Shown: positions 54,267 through 64,000, counted from the stretch's first letter. The stretch is 64,000 nucleotides of DNA from Clostridia bacterium (GCA_017621495.1 JAGATB010000039.1:32660-96659); one strand, 5' to 3'. Numbers and translations are program-made. Notes: generated from the sequence alone by a model not told the origin.

Positions 54267-54290
54267 TGTTTTAGCGTGTTCTCTTTATTT

Positions 54291-54461
54291 GGTCGTAAAT
54301 CGGTCGTAAATTCTGTCATCCATTCCTTGAAACCCTTGATTTTACGCCATTTATTTATCCAACGGCTTCTACGACTACGCAAAATCGCTTTATTTTATTA
54401 AAGTTGCGATTTTGCTTCGTTCGCATTCGCACTTTGTCGCGAACGGCATACCCGGTATGCC
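54291..54461. repeat. Repeat-rich boundary before lysS
   Basis: Contains a tandem direct repeat GGTCGTAAAT-C-GGTCGTAAAT (54291-54311), an inverted pair GCAAAATCGC/GCGATTTTGC (54379-54415) and a perfect palindrome GGCATACC-C-GGTATGCC (54445-54461). Tandem ATTTACGACC repeats resemble recombinase arm-type sites at integrative-element ends. No coding sequence seen in 54137-54502. Confidence 0.45.
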
Positions 54462-54502
54462 TTTTTGTCCGCTCGCCGATTCGTTTCGTTTGCTTTGCAA
54501 AC

Positions 54503-56558
<2,056 letters not shown>

Positions 56559-56803
56559 TTTCAATTTTCTCCTTTAAAATTACAATCATTCCGGAACTAC
56601 ACTTCCGAAAAATATGTGCCACCAAACGGACACATACATTTATATAAGTATACCGAGATGCTGCCAACATAATTACAATATTATAACCAAAATTGCACAA
56701 AAAGTCAAGTATTATTTGTTAACAGTGGTGGCATTCGTAAAACCTGTACAAATTAGATGATAAGTTACTGAGAGTTTTGACTATATGGGGGGCATTTCTC
56801 CAA

Positions 56804-57277
56804 TCATATTTTATCTCGCACTTTCATCAAGGCATATCCAAGTAGATTTTGTCCCTTCCACTTTGATTTATCAAATCTGTCTGCATCTTTCATGGATAAG
56901 CCAATACCCCAAATACGGTCTTGTACTGCACATTCTGCCAATATAGCATCACCTGTTGCTTTAAGTTGCTTTTTTAGTTCGTCGTTTTGTGAAAACTTTG
57001 CAAGAAGTCCCTCATAAACAACTATCTGTCGAACACCATTCCAATGGTTATCATCATAATTTTTTACAAGCCGTCCGAGAGCTTTTATTTGAGCAACATC
57101 GGATATTTCAAGTATTTTTGTTGCTGTTTCTGTATCGTTAAAGCAGAGGGCTTTTTGATACATCATATATTGCTCCATAGAAGAAAAAGTTATATTATTT
57201 ATGATGAATTTACTGAGCCACCAATTACTCATATATCCATTTTCTTCATTGGGATTATGAAAAAATTTAAAATTCAT
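56804..57277 (-). CDS. NADAR-family (YbiA-like) ADP-ribose hydrolase
   Basis: 157 aa. Matches NADAR over full length: LSKFIINNITFSSMEQYMMYQKAL, LGRLVKNYDDNHWNGVR and the closing RIWGIG...NLLGYALMKVRD. NADAR proteins cleave N-glycosidic bonds; some remove ADP-ribose from guanosine and act as antitoxins to DarT-type ADP-ribosyltransferases. Its ATG overlaps the upstream stop (TAATG), so it is coupled to the 138-aa gene. As last gene of an operon with an ART it is best read as the antitoxin; the substrate is unknown. Confidence 0.85.
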   Translation of the reverse strand: MNFKFFHNPNEENGYMSNWWLSKFIINNITFSSMEQYMMYQKALCFNDTETATKILEISDVAQIKALGRLVKNYDDNHWNGVRQIVVYEGLLAKFSQNDELKKQLKATGDAILAECAVQDRIWGIGLSMKDADRFDKSKWKGQNLLGYALMKVRDKI

Positions 57278-57693
57278 TATTCATTACCTACTTTTTTTAC
57301 TGCTAATTCAAGCTCTAAATCGTGAAGCCCATAATAAGCTTTTTTTAAAAAGTCTAAAGGGACTTTTTTTATAACTTCAGAACTTGGAATATTATAATAC
57401 CATTGATAATAGGCATAAAACTCTCCAATCCAATCCGGCAAAAACCCTTCATAAGACTTGCCCTTTTTTGCACAATATCTTTCATTTTTTGAAAAATATT
57501 CCCACAATTCAGTTGCATCCATAGTGTTAACATAGGCTTTAGACTCATCAATACTTTTCCTTGTCTTGCTTTTCATATATGTATTTATGAAATCTTCTGT
57601 ATCCATTTCAGGGAAGTTATGCGCAAAAAAATCAAACAATTTTCCCTGATTTTCCACAACATCACTCAAATAAGCATCGGAATAAGCTCTCAT
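57277..57693 (-). CDS. Small companion of the ART gene, unknown
   Basis: 138 aa, soluble and acidic. It resembles a family of small proteins I have seen beside DUF3990-type ADP-ribosyltransferases: start AYSDAYLSDVVENQGKLFDFF and ending in AYYQWYYNIPSSEVIKKVP. No enzymatic motif is visible. AGGAGGG precedes the ATG. It lies between the ART and NADAR genes, 11 bp and 1 bp apart respectively, and may be a neutralising or chaperone-like partner. Confidence 0.65.
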   Translation of the reverse strand: MRAYSDAYLSDVVENQGKLFDFFAHNFPEMDTEDFINTYMKSKTRKSIDESKAYVNTMDATELWEYFSKNERYCAKKGKSYEGFLPDWIGEFYAYYQWYYNIPSSEVIKKVPLDFLKKAYYGLHDLELELAVKKVGNE

Positions 57694-57704
57694 AAATATC
57701 CCTC

Positions 57705-58352
57705 CTAAAACAGTGTACTAAATACTTTTGTTACCTTGTTTTCATCCGAATTTATAAGTTCACGCATATTTTGTCTTGCAGAAATATCACGATAATTATA
57801 CTTCTCGTTAAACTCTGCATAGTCAACAGGAACTAAATCTTCTTTAAATTCCTGTAATTTTGAATATGCAAGTTCTGATTTTATGCAATATTGAATGCCC
57901 AAACCACCCAATGACAACAGTTCTTCTAATATGTCAATATCAATATTATCTCTAACAAATTCTTTTGCTATATAAAAATAAGATGCATTTGCTCTCCAAC
58001 CTTTAATTACATCATATTCATTTGTATCAATGCCATATTTGCTAATAAATTTATCTGCAAGTACACGGTAACGTTTAGAGTCCGATGCGGCTCTGTGCTT
58101 CATCAATTCAGCCAGCCAAGCAAGGACATTGTTTTCCTGAAAATCAAGGATTTTTAATCCATCGGTATCAAGTTTATATTTATGCACCCATCCATTCGTA
58201 TCATTTGGTTTGCATACTGCCCATTCTTTAGCAAGCTCAATTCTCTCTGTTAAATAAAACCCTTTACCGTAATCGTGTTTATCATTACCAAGTCCAAATG
58301 TCGGAACAACTGCTTTCTCTACTGTTCCGTGAAATAAAATTAAGTTATTCAT
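57705..58352 (-). CDS. DUF3990-like ADP-ribosyltransferase
   Basis: 215 aa. N-terminal LFHGTVEKAV (His of an H-Y-type ART triad) followed by HDYGKGFYLTERIELAKEWA, the hallmark of DUF3990/diphtheria-type ARTs, and a helical C-terminus. Such proteins transfer ADP-ribose from NAD+ to nucleic acid or protein and are toxin-like. GGAG site. It follows fic by 6 bp. The presence of a NADAR hydrolase downstream suggests a nucleobase target. No signal peptide: acts inside its own cell unless delivered. Confidence 0.78.
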   Translation of the reverse strand: MNNLILFHGTVEKAVVPTFGLGNDKHDYGKGFYLTERIELAKEWAVCKPNDTNGWVHKYKLDTDGLKILDFQENNVLAWLAELMKHRAASDSKRYRVLADKFISKYGIDTNEYDVIKGWRANASYFYIAKEFVRDNIDIDILEELLSLGGLGIQYCIKSELAYSKLQEFKEDLVPVDYAEFNEKYNYRDISARQNMRELINSDENKVTKVFSTLF

Positions 58353-58358
58353 AACTTT

Positions 58359-58967
58359 TCACTCCAAATCTTCCGTCTTAAAGGTTGCATATCCCTCATA
58401 ATAATAGCTATGGTCTATGCCTTTCATATACACCTCACGGTTTTCTGTTTCATCGGTCAAGGCATTCTTCAGGATATGCTTTATTTCAATATCCTTAACG
58501 GGACTTCTTTCCATTGCAAGCAGATAATCTTCCTTATCAACCAGGCTCCAATCCACAATCTTCCCAAGTTCTTTTTTGAAAATTAAATCAAGCCATATTC
58601 GCATTGCTCTGCCATTACCTTCACGGAAAGGGTGTGCAATATTCATTTCAACATATTTCTCTACTATTTCATCAAATGTAGATTGTGGCATTTTGTTAAT
58701 GGTTTCAAGTGCCGCCTTTAAATACATAAGCGGTGCAAATCTAAAGTTGCCTTTTGAAATGTTTACTTCTCTTATCTTTCCGGCAAAATTATAAATTTCA
58801 TCAAACAAATATTTGTGAATAAGTGAAAGAGCTTCAAATGTTCCGGAACGCAAGGTATCAAGATAGCCTGATTCAAACATTTCAATGGCTTTTTTCTTGC
58901 TGATTTTTTCTTCCTCACGGGCAAGCTCAGCAGAGCTTTCGATGCCCAATTTATTTTCGAGTGCCAT
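58359..58967 (-). CDS. fic: Class III Fic adenylyltransferase
   Basis: 202 aa. Fic core with catalytic [12 protein letters not shown] (H112) and flap region [11 protein letters not shown]. The C-terminus carries SYYYEG (S187-E191-G192), matching the inhibitory (S/T)xxxE(G/N) motif; its position after the core makes it class III, as in Neisseria Fic, regulated by oligomerisation and autoadenylylation. Transfers AMP to protein Thr/Tyr/Ser. GGAGGTG precedes the ATG. First gene of the four-gene operon with ART, companion and NADAR. Confidence 0.92.
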   Translation of the reverse strand: MALENKLGIESSAELAREEEKISKKKAIEMFESGYLDTLRSGTFEALSLIHKYLFDEIYNFAGKIREVNISKGNFRFAPLMYLKAALETINKMPQSTFDEIVEKYVEMNIAHPFREGNGRAMRIWLDLIFKKELGKIVDWSLVDKEDYLLAMERSPVKDIEIKHILKNALTDETENREVYMKGIDHSYYYEGYATFKTEDLE

Positions 58968-58996
58968 ACAAAAACACCTCCGTTATAACAATTATT

Positions 58997-59025
58997 ATTG
59001 TATCATATTATTCCAATCTCGTCAA
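58997..59025 (-). promoter_or_regulatory. Promoter of the Fic-ART-NADAR operon
   Basis: TTGACG, 17-bp spacer, TACAAT on the minus strand, 30 bp upstream of fic. It shows that the four genes form an independent transcription unit. Confidence 0.75.
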
Positions 59026-59060
59026 TAATTTATAGCATTTATTCCCCATCCGCCAAACAC

Positions 59061-59124
59061 AAAAAGAGACCGCAAAAAGCCACTTCCTCCGTCCAATCGG
59101 AGTCATTATGACTTTCGCAGTCTC
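59061..59124 (-). terminator. Terminator after ddh
   Basis: Long imperfect stem GAGAC.GC.AAA/TTT..GC.GTCTC with an inner CTCCG/CGGAG hairpin, followed by TTTTT on the minus strand. Confidence 0.8.
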
Positions 59125-59141
59125 CCATATAATTTTCAATA

Positions 59142-60128
59142 TCAGAGCAAATGCTTTCTGAGCTCCTCGCCGCTCTGCGGGCTGAGGTATGCGGGGGCTA
59201 TATCGAACACTGTCTTGCAGCCTGCCGAGCCCTCTTGGTTCAGGCGGTATGCCGCTCTGGCGTATGCCACCAGTACAGATGCGGTGAATTCCGGATTGGA
59301 ATCGAGCTTCAGGCTGTACTCTATGATGTGCTTGTGCTCACCGTTTAAGCCGGTCTTGCCGCTGCGGATTACGAAGCCGCCGTGAGGTATACCGCTGTGG
59401 TTTGCGTTTAGTTCCTCCTGAGATATGAAGTGAACCGTGGTATTGTAGTCTGCAAAGTAGTTGGGCATGTTTACGATTTCGCTCTCAATTCTCTCAAGGT
59501 CTGCTCCTTCTTCGGCTACCACGAAACACTCACGTGTGTGCTTATCACGAGTGGTGAGCTCCGGTGCTGAGCCGCTGCGAACCGCATCGAGAGCAGCGTC
59601 CACGGGGATTGTATACTGCTTAGCATCAACTACGCCCTCTATTCTGCGGATAGCATCCGAGTGACCCTGGCTTACGCCCTTGCCCCAGAAGGTGTAGTCC
59701 TCGCCGTCGGGCAGGATAGCTCCTGCATACATCCTGTTTAGCGAAAACATACCGGGATCCCAACCTACAGATATAATTGCGGTTTTGCCGCTTTTTTTTG
59801 CTGCTTTGTCTACATTGTCAAAATGCTCCGGGATTTTGGCGTGGGTATCGAAGCTGTCTATTACATTAAACATTTCTGCCATTTGGGGAGTCTGTGTGGG
59901 AAGGTCTGTAGCACTTCCGCCGCAGAGAATCATAACATCGATTTCATCCTTTAATTTAACCGCATCGTCCGCATGATACACGGGTACACCCTCTGTCTTA
60001 ATCTTAACACCTGACGGGTCGCGGCGAGTAAACACGGCTTTAAGCTCCATGTCCTTGTGATTTCTCACTGCAAGCTCCACACCCTTTGCCAGGTTGCCGT
60101 AACCGAAAATTCCTATTCTGATGCTCAT
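59142..60128 (-). CDS. ddh: meso-Diaminopimelate D-dehydrogenase
   Basis: 328 aa. Ddh makes meso-2,6-diaminopimelate in one step from tetrahydrodipicolinate with NADPH, for peptidoglycan and lysine. Rossmann start RIGIFGYGNLAKGVE, CGGSATDLPTQTPQMA, SVGWDPGMFS and GGFVIRSGKTG motifs are typical. ATG 60128 has GAGGAGGAG upstream; a 13-residue extension does not. Single gene, bounded by a terminator and a repeat element. Confidence 0.95.
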   Translation of the reverse strand: MSIRIGIFGYGNLAKGVELAVRNHKDMELKAVFTRRDPSGVKIKTEGVPVYHADDAVKLKDEIDVMILCGGSATDLPTQTPQMAEMFNVIDSFDTHAKIPEHFDNVDKAAKKSGKTAIISVGWDPGMFSLNRMYAGAILPDGEDYTFWGKGVSQGHSDAIRRIEGVVDAKQYTIPVDAALDAVRSGSAPELTTRDKHTRECFVVAEEGADLERIESEIVNMPNYFADYNTTVHFISQEELNANHSGIPHGGFVIRSGKTGLNGEHKHIIEYSLKLDSNPEFTASVLVAYARAAYRLNQEGSAGCKTVFDIAPAYLSPQSGEELRKHLL

Positions 60129-60166
60129 TGTTAATCTCCTCCTCATATAAATGTTATTATACACCA

Positions 60167-60285
60167 ATTGGGTTTATTATACCATAAGTGCAAGCCTCTT
60201 AACGGCTTGCTTCCTTTGAAGGTTCAATAAACACATATTCGCGGGCGATTCGTGAATCGCCCCTACATTGATTGGGTTTATTATA
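60167..60285. repeat. Palindromic element flanked by 15-bp direct repeats
   Basis: ATTGGGTTTATTATA occurs at 60167-60181 and 60271-60285. Between lie GCAAGCC/GGCTTGC and GGGCGATTC-GT-GAATCGCCC (60243-60262) hairpins plus CCCTACATTG, shared with the element near 26.26 kb. Looks like an inserted small palindromic repeat with a duplicated target. Confidence 0.6.
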
Positions 60286-60408
60286 GCACAATCATCATAT
60301 CGGTTCAAGAAAAAATTTATATAAATATACAGTTTTTGCTTAAATTTGTTTTGTTGATAATGCAAAAGCTTTTACTCGAAATGGCAAGTGATGAGTGAAT
60401 TTAGTGTA

Positions 60409-60437
60409 TTGACATTACACCAAAATTGGTGTGTAAT
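60409..60437 (+). promoter_or_regulatory. Promoter with operator-like dyad
   Basis: TTGACA, 17-bp spacer, TGTAAT. The spacer contains the dyad ACACCAA-AA-TTGGTGT, suggesting repressor control of the split gene downstream. Confidence 0.6.
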
Positions 60438-60489
60438 TGTCATAATTTAGTATGCAGTAGCGGCATATCATACAGATTCTACGGGAACT

Positions 60490-60783
60490 TTGGATTTTGT
60501 TAAATTATTTAATTACAAGTGTATTGCTGCAAGTGGTGATACAGATGATAACATATTAAACAAATATTCATCTAACGACTCGGCTGTTGCCTGCGCTTTT
60601 CATCTTTCACTTACCCCATCGGTGAGAGCTATACCCCTGAGCCTATTCGGTAAGGATATTGAAACGGGCTCTGTAGACTATGACGAGGCAATTCGTCAAG
60701 CAGAAATATATGCCTGTGTAGCAGAAAAAAGTAAAAAAATGAACCGTAAGGCAGCTGATGAATACAACAGTTTTTTAAATTAG
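60490..60783 (+). CDS. 5' part of a split gene, unknown function
   Basis: 97 codons from a TTG (weak site; the frame is open back to 60451 with no better start). Encodes a soluble helical protein ending KKMNRKAADEYNSFLN. It stops at TAG two codons after TTTTTTA (60771-60777). The -1 frame continues for over 200 codons, so this and the next frame are probably one gene of about 300 codons. The fused product looks TPR-like, but I recognise no family. Confidence 0.5.
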   Translation: MDFVKLFNYKCIAASGDTDDNILNKYSSNDSAVACAFHLSLTPSVRAIPLSLFGKDIETGSVDYDEAIRQAEIYACVAEKSKKMNRKAADEYNSFLN

Positions 60784-60797
60784 CGCATCAATGTTTA

Positions 60798-61391
60798 TTG
60801 TTAACCTCGGATTCACCGGAGCTTAGTGATGAACAAAAGCTGTTTTTGTATTGGTACTGTATTGATGGACTCAGTGAAAGTGCACAGACTCATATGAACA
60901 TTTTGGAGATTAATAACTGCCTCTCGGTATGCGATGAGATAATTACCATTGCTGCTTATGCTAAGCCCATAGCCCTGATATCCGATGGAATAAGTGAACG
61001 TCTGGGAGACACCATAGCCGACGTAGCCGGAGTTTACTGCCGTAATAACCGCTTACAGGACGGGATAAGATGCTATGATGAAGCGATAGACATTCACAAC
61101 CGCTTGGCAGATAAAAATGGCAGCGATTATCACAGAGCCAGAGCTTTGTGGATAACGGTTTCCAAGCAATTACTCATATTCTCGGCTACGGGAAATTTAT
61201 CGGTACTCACCAAGGCAGAGGCAGATGCAAACAGCCTTTTATCCAAAGAACACATCCATCCGGCAATTTGCTGTATCGCACAGGGAGCATTGGGACTTAT
61301 CAATATGCAGAAAGGTGCCGCAAATGAGATTTTGGGACTGAAATCTTCTCTGGAAAGGTATATAAAGAAGGCTTCCAGAAGATTTTTTTAA
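60798..61391 (+). CDS. 3' part of the split gene, TPR-like
   Basis: 197 codons from a TTG, but the frame is open from 60762 and no ribosome site precedes the TTG, so it is better read as the continuation of the previous frame (joining through FFKLAHQC). Helical repeats with LGDTIADVAGVYCRNNRLQDGIRCYDEAIDIH resemble TPRs. Either a frameshifted gene (one T lost from a T7 run), a programmed -1 shift, or a sequence error. Confidence 0.5.
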   Translation: MLTSDSPELSDEQKLFLYWYCIDGLSESAQTHMNILEINNCLSVCDEIITIAAYAKPIALISDGISERLGDTIADVAGVYCRNNRLQDGIRCYDEAIDIHNRLADKNGSDYHRARALWITVSKQLLIFSATGNLSVLTKAEADANSLLSKEHIHPAICCIAQGALGLINMQKGAANEILGLKSSLERYIKKASRRFF

Positions 61392-61419
61392 AAAATCAGA
61401 CCATTTCAAAATATAAATT

Positions 61420-61469
61420 AAGACCTGCTAAAAAATCGGAATTTCTCTTGACTTTATTTAGCAGGTCTT
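61420..61469. terminator. Bidirectional terminator
   Basis: AAGACCTGCTAAA/TTTAGCAGGTCTT perfect 13-bp stem, 24-nt loop, between convergent genes. Confidence 0.85.
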
Positions 61470-61491
61470 TACTATTTTATTTTCACTTAAA

Positions 61492-62232
61492 TTACTTTAT
61501 CATTTCAATGCCCTTAATAAGCGTAGCTTCATTTATGGCTCCGGTGACATACGCCACGGCACCGCCGGCAGCATCTACGAAAAAAGTTGCGGGTATACCC
61601 GGAGTGTAGTACTTCTGCCCTACTTCGCCTGTCTCATCAAAGTATACAGGGAAGGTATAACCGGAATCTTTTATAAATCCCTTGGCATCGGATATATCAT
61701 CCTGTGTGGTTAAATTTATCATCATAAATACGATTTCTCCGTCATATTTTTTGCACAGCTTCTCAAATACGGGCATTTCGGATTTACAAGGAGGACACCA
61801 GCTCGCCCAGAGATTTATTATCACAGGTTTTCCCTTAAACTGAGACAGCTTCACCTTGGCTCCGTTTGCATCAGTAACGGTGAAGTCGGGTGCAAGGGAG
61901 GAGTGCGATTGCTCTTCCCCACTCTCTGTATCCGTGTATTTATCCTCCGGTTTTTCTTCCGCAGAAGGTTCGTCTTCAGCCGGCGGTTGAGGTGTTTCGG
62001 CATTATCGTCATTTGGTGTATCTTCCTGTGCCTTTGGCGGTTCGGTTGTATTCTGAGACACCTCGCCCTTTGACTCGTCCTTGCCCACAACCTCCTTGAA
62101 AGATTCGGGTGCACCGGTCACCAGATTATCCTCGGGGGCTTTACTGCCGAGATAATTATACAAGAATGCCGCTCCCGCTACAAATACTACGCACAGAGAT
62201 ATACCTATTATAAGCTTTATTTTATCATTCAT
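61492..62232 (-). CDS. TlpA/ResA-type membrane thioredoxin
   Basis: 246 aa. N-terminal TM anchor (about 7-27), a Glu/Pro/Asp-rich stalk (about 40-110), then a thioredoxin fold with SQFKGKPVIINLWASWCPPCKSEMP; the active-site cysteines are C146 and C149. It reduces or isomerises disulfides outside the membrane. It is 12 bp downstream of ccdA, which supplies electrons across the membrane. Confidence 0.92.
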   Translation of the reverse strand: MNDKIKLIIGISLCVVFVAGAAFLYNYLGSKAPEDNLVTGAPESFKEVVGKDESKGEVSQNTTEPPKAQEDTPNDDNAETPQPPAEDEPSAEEKPEDKYTDTESGEEQSHSSLAPDFTVTDANGAKVKLSQFKGKPVIINLWASWCPPCKSEMPVFEKLCKKYDGEIVFMMINLTTQDDISDAKGFIKDSGYTFPVYFDETGEVGQKYYTPGIPATFFVDAAGGAVAYVTGAINEATLIKGIEMIK

Positions 62233-62243
62233 GGTTCTCCTCC

Positions 62244-62897
62244 TTACATAATAAACCTTGTCATAACTCCCGATGCTATGGCAATTCCCATAATTATAAG
62301 CAGTATACCGCTTATAATATTTACCGCCTTATAATGCCTTTTTATAAAATCAAATGTAGTCTTAAGCTTGTCTATAATTACAGCGCTCGCTACAAATGGA
62401 ATCCCCAATCCCAGAGAATAGCAGAAAAGCATGACTGTACCGCTTGCCGCACTGCCCTGAGTAGAAGCAAGGGCAAGCGCCGAGCTCAGGATAGGCCCTA
62501 CACAGGGTGTCCAACCTACGGAGAATACCATACCAAATATCATAGATGAAAAAAATTTGAGGTTGTTTGTATCCATATTGGCTTTAGTCCCTTTAAATAT
62601 ATTTATACGTATTACTCCCAGGTAGCAAAGACCAAATATTATAACAAGTACACCCATGATTACATTGAATACAGTCTGATACCTTGCTACAAATCCTCCC
62701 AAAGCACCTGCCAATGCGCCCATAAGAGCAAAGACCACCGTGAAGCCTGCCACAAATCCCAGTGCATTGCGTACTGTCGCCATTGTGCTTCGTTCACCGC
62801 CGCCTGCAAAATACATCAGATACACAGGGAGCATGGGTAAAAGACAAGGTGATATAAATGTTATTATACCCTCAAGAAATGAAAGAAAATACTGCAC
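62244..62897 (-). CDS. ccdA: CcdA-type thiol-disulfide electron transporter
   Basis: 217 aa, six TM helices. Two conserved cysteines in SPCLLPMLPVYL and GWTPCVGPIL, as in CcdA/DsbD-beta. It passes electrons from cytoplasmic thioredoxin to extracytoplasmic thiol proteins, here the adjacent TlpA-like protein. In spore formers such pairs also serve spore cortex formation. Confidence 0.93.
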   Translation of the reverse strand: MQYFLSFLEGIITFISPCLLPMLPVYLMYFAGGGERSTMATVRNALGFVAGFTVVFALMGALAGALGGFVARYQTVFNVIMGVLVIIFGLCYLGVIRINIFKGTKANMDTNNLKFFSSMIFGMVFSVGWTPCVGPILSSALALASTQGSAASGTVMLFCYSLGLGIPFVASAVIIDKLKTTFDFIKRHYKAVNIISGILLIIMGIAIASGVMTRFIM

Positions 62898-62949
62898 ATA
62901 AACAACCCCTTTTTGATTTGTTTTTGTAATTGAATTACAGTTTGCCTTA

Positions 62950-63579
62950 TTATTTATTTTTATATAGCAAATATGAATACACGGCAGGAATTATCCCAAG
63001 TGCAATAATCACTGCTGCAAACACTATTTCCAATTGAAAAAGCCCTGCAAGTATTATCAAAATACCGCCGCCTATCCAAAGCGGTCCCGCCATTTTATGT
63101 GTTTTGTGCCAATTCTCTTCATCGTGCAATGTCCACGGAAGCTTAATGCCCACAGTATAATTTTGTTTGCATTTGGGCAAAAAACAACCGAGAATAATAA
63201 ACAAAATACCAATAAATACCGGAAATATATTTACTATATTCAGATTGTAATCCAATGCCTTACAGTATATTATTGTCTCGCATAGAATCGAACATACGGG
63301 AACTATGCATAGTATTAGTGTAAAAAACTTCCCACTAATGTTTTTTGCTTTAGGGTCACAGCAGGAGGCAGCAATACATATAAGATTTACAACCAATAAG
63401 ACCGCCGGTAATCCAACTACAGCAAAAGTTTTACTGCTGTACCCGGTAATGTTACCATTCCAATCAAAGCTCGTAGCAATGCTGTCGGGCAGCTTGTCCC
63501 ATAAGCTAAATCCCACTATCATCGGCAGCAAAACCACTACGGACGAAACTATTATTTTCAATTTAAATTTGTTTATCAT
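62950..63579 (-). CDS. SdpI-family membrane protein with DUF1648 start
   Basis: 209 aa, about six TM helices. The N-terminal DUF1648 motif (LWDKLPDSIATSFDWNGNITGYSSK) and the C-terminal SdpI region (YTVGIKLPWTLHDEENWHKTHKMAGPLWIGGG) are clear. SdpI of B. subtilis gives immunity to the SdpC toxin and acts in signalling; many family members have no known partner, and none is seen here. ATG 63579 has AAGGGGAA upstream. Consensus promoter nearby. Confidence 0.87.
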   Translation of the reverse strand: MINKFKLKIIVSSVVVLLPMIVGFSLWDKLPDSIATSFDWNGNITGYSSKTFAVVGLPAVLLVVNLICIAASCCDPKAKNISGKFFTLILCIVPVCSILCETIIYCKALDYNLNIVNIFPVFIGILFIILGCFLPKCKQNYTVGIKLPWTLHDEENWHKTHKMAGPLWIGGGILIILAGLFQLEIVFAAVIIALGIIPAVYSYLLYKNK

Positions 63580-63635
63580 TATCAATTCCCCTTAACGTTG
63601 TTATAAAAATTCTTTAATGTCCATATCTTGAATTC

Positions 63636-63664
63636 AATATAGCAAAAATAAATAAATTTGTCAA
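63636..63664 (-). promoter_or_regulatory. Promoter of the sdpI-like gene
   Basis: TTGACA, 17-bp spacer, TATATT on the minus strand, 57 bp before the ATG. It may also read on into ccdA and the TlpA-like gene. Confidence 0.8.
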
Positions 63665-63706
63665 GTTTATTGAAATTAAATACAAAAATTGTTATTTCTC
63701 CTTTAT

Positions 63707-63762
63707 GCGGTTTTCAAATTTCTGATTACCCGGAAGTCTAAATTATTTGGCATGAGAACCGC
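63707..63762. other. Inverted repeat in the gap before the transposase
   Basis: GCGGTTTTCA/TGAGAACCGC pair at 9 of 10 positions around 36 bp. No T tract; purpose unclear. The rest of 63580-63959 shows only promoters. Confidence 0.35.
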
Positions 63763-63891
63763 CCCCTTGTATTCGAAACAATAATTATCAAGACTTTTAT
63801 AGTATTGACTATTTCAAAACTGCATAAAATATAATATCTTCCAAAAATCGGTTATTTAGGGAAAGTTGTAAAATAAAATGGCCAAAAAAAG

Positions 63892-63920
63892 ATGACTCAG
63901 ATTGAAAACTCTGATATAAT
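63892..63920 (+). promoter_or_regulatory. Putative transposase promoter
   Basis: ATGACT, 17-bp spacer, TATAAT, about 40 bp before the transposase ATG. Confidence 0.45.
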
Positions 63921-63959
63921 GTTAAGTGACCAAACAAAACACAGAAAAGAGGAATCAAT

Positions 63960-64000
63960 ATGAGTCACTTAAATTATACCACAAAAAGCAGAAAAGGTAA
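63960..64000 (+). mobile_element. IS30-family transposase, 5' end cut by window edge
   Basis: GAGGA site and ATG followed by codons for SHLNYTTKSRKGK, which matches the usual opening of IS30-family transposases. Only 13 complete codons are visible. The left inverted repeat of the element should lie in 63.84-63.95 kb but I cannot define it without the right end. Confidence 0.6.

Overview
The window looks like chromosome of a low-GC, anaerobic, spore-forming Clostridia (Bacillota). It carries an S10 ribosomal protein cluster, spoIIM, a complete walRK-yycH-yycI operon, the holB-ricT-trmN6-rsmI block in Bacillus-like order, a 2[4Fe-4S] ferredoxin, meso-DAP dehydrogenase and several S-layer homology (SLH) proteins. 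I cannot name genus or species from the sequence alone. Most genes are on the minus strand.

Layout. 0-6 kb is housekeeping: rpsJ-rplC-rplD-rplW-rplB with a long structured leader, a XerD-type recombinase with altered active-site residues, spoIIM and proC. 6.2-11.9 kb (plus strand) is the WalRK cell-envelope regulon core with a small secreted protein, YycH, YycI and YbaB; WalR-type direct repeats lie before walR and before the secreted-protein gene. 12-27 kb is cell surface: a lipoprotein, a 615-residue SLH protein, a 3370-residue SLH adhesin-like giant with its membrane partner, and a Cys-rich protein. 27-33.7 kb returns to housekeeping (rsmI, trmN6-like, ferredoxin, ricT, holB, apbE).

33.7-51.3 kb is an accessory island bounded by two direct copies of a ~67-bp sequence. 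It holds an AAA ATPase/RloB pair that looks like anti-phage defence; a BlaI-regulated M56/M23 metallopeptidase plus SLH cassette, itself flanked by 50-bp direct repeats; a four-cistron group encoding a NYN nuclease-like protein, a 24-residue peptide, a Gly/Ala-rich membrane-active-looking protein and a small membrane protein; a kinase-NTPase-TPR protein with a 407-residue partner; copper-amine-oxidase-N-domain secreted proteins; a WYL regulator; and an ECF sigma/DUF4179 anti-sigma pair. 51.3-54.5 kb has an antitoxin relic and a two-gene secreted nuclease operon, and 54.2-54.5 kb is a repeat-rich boundary.

54.5-64 kb contains lysS and greA, then a compact four-gene operon (class III Fic, DUF3990-like ADP-ribosyltransferase, small companion, NADAR hydrolase) with its own promoter. 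This looks like a multi-enzyme toxin-antitoxin or defence module. After it come ddh, a split gene with a TTTTTTA slippery-type junction, a CcdA/TlpA-type redox pair, an SdpI-like protein, and the start of an IS30-type transposase cut by the window edge.

The strongest candidates for undescribed systems are the Fic-ART-NADAR operon, the NYN-peptide-membrane protein operon, and the kinase-STAND-TPR locus. No function in these is proven by sequence alone.
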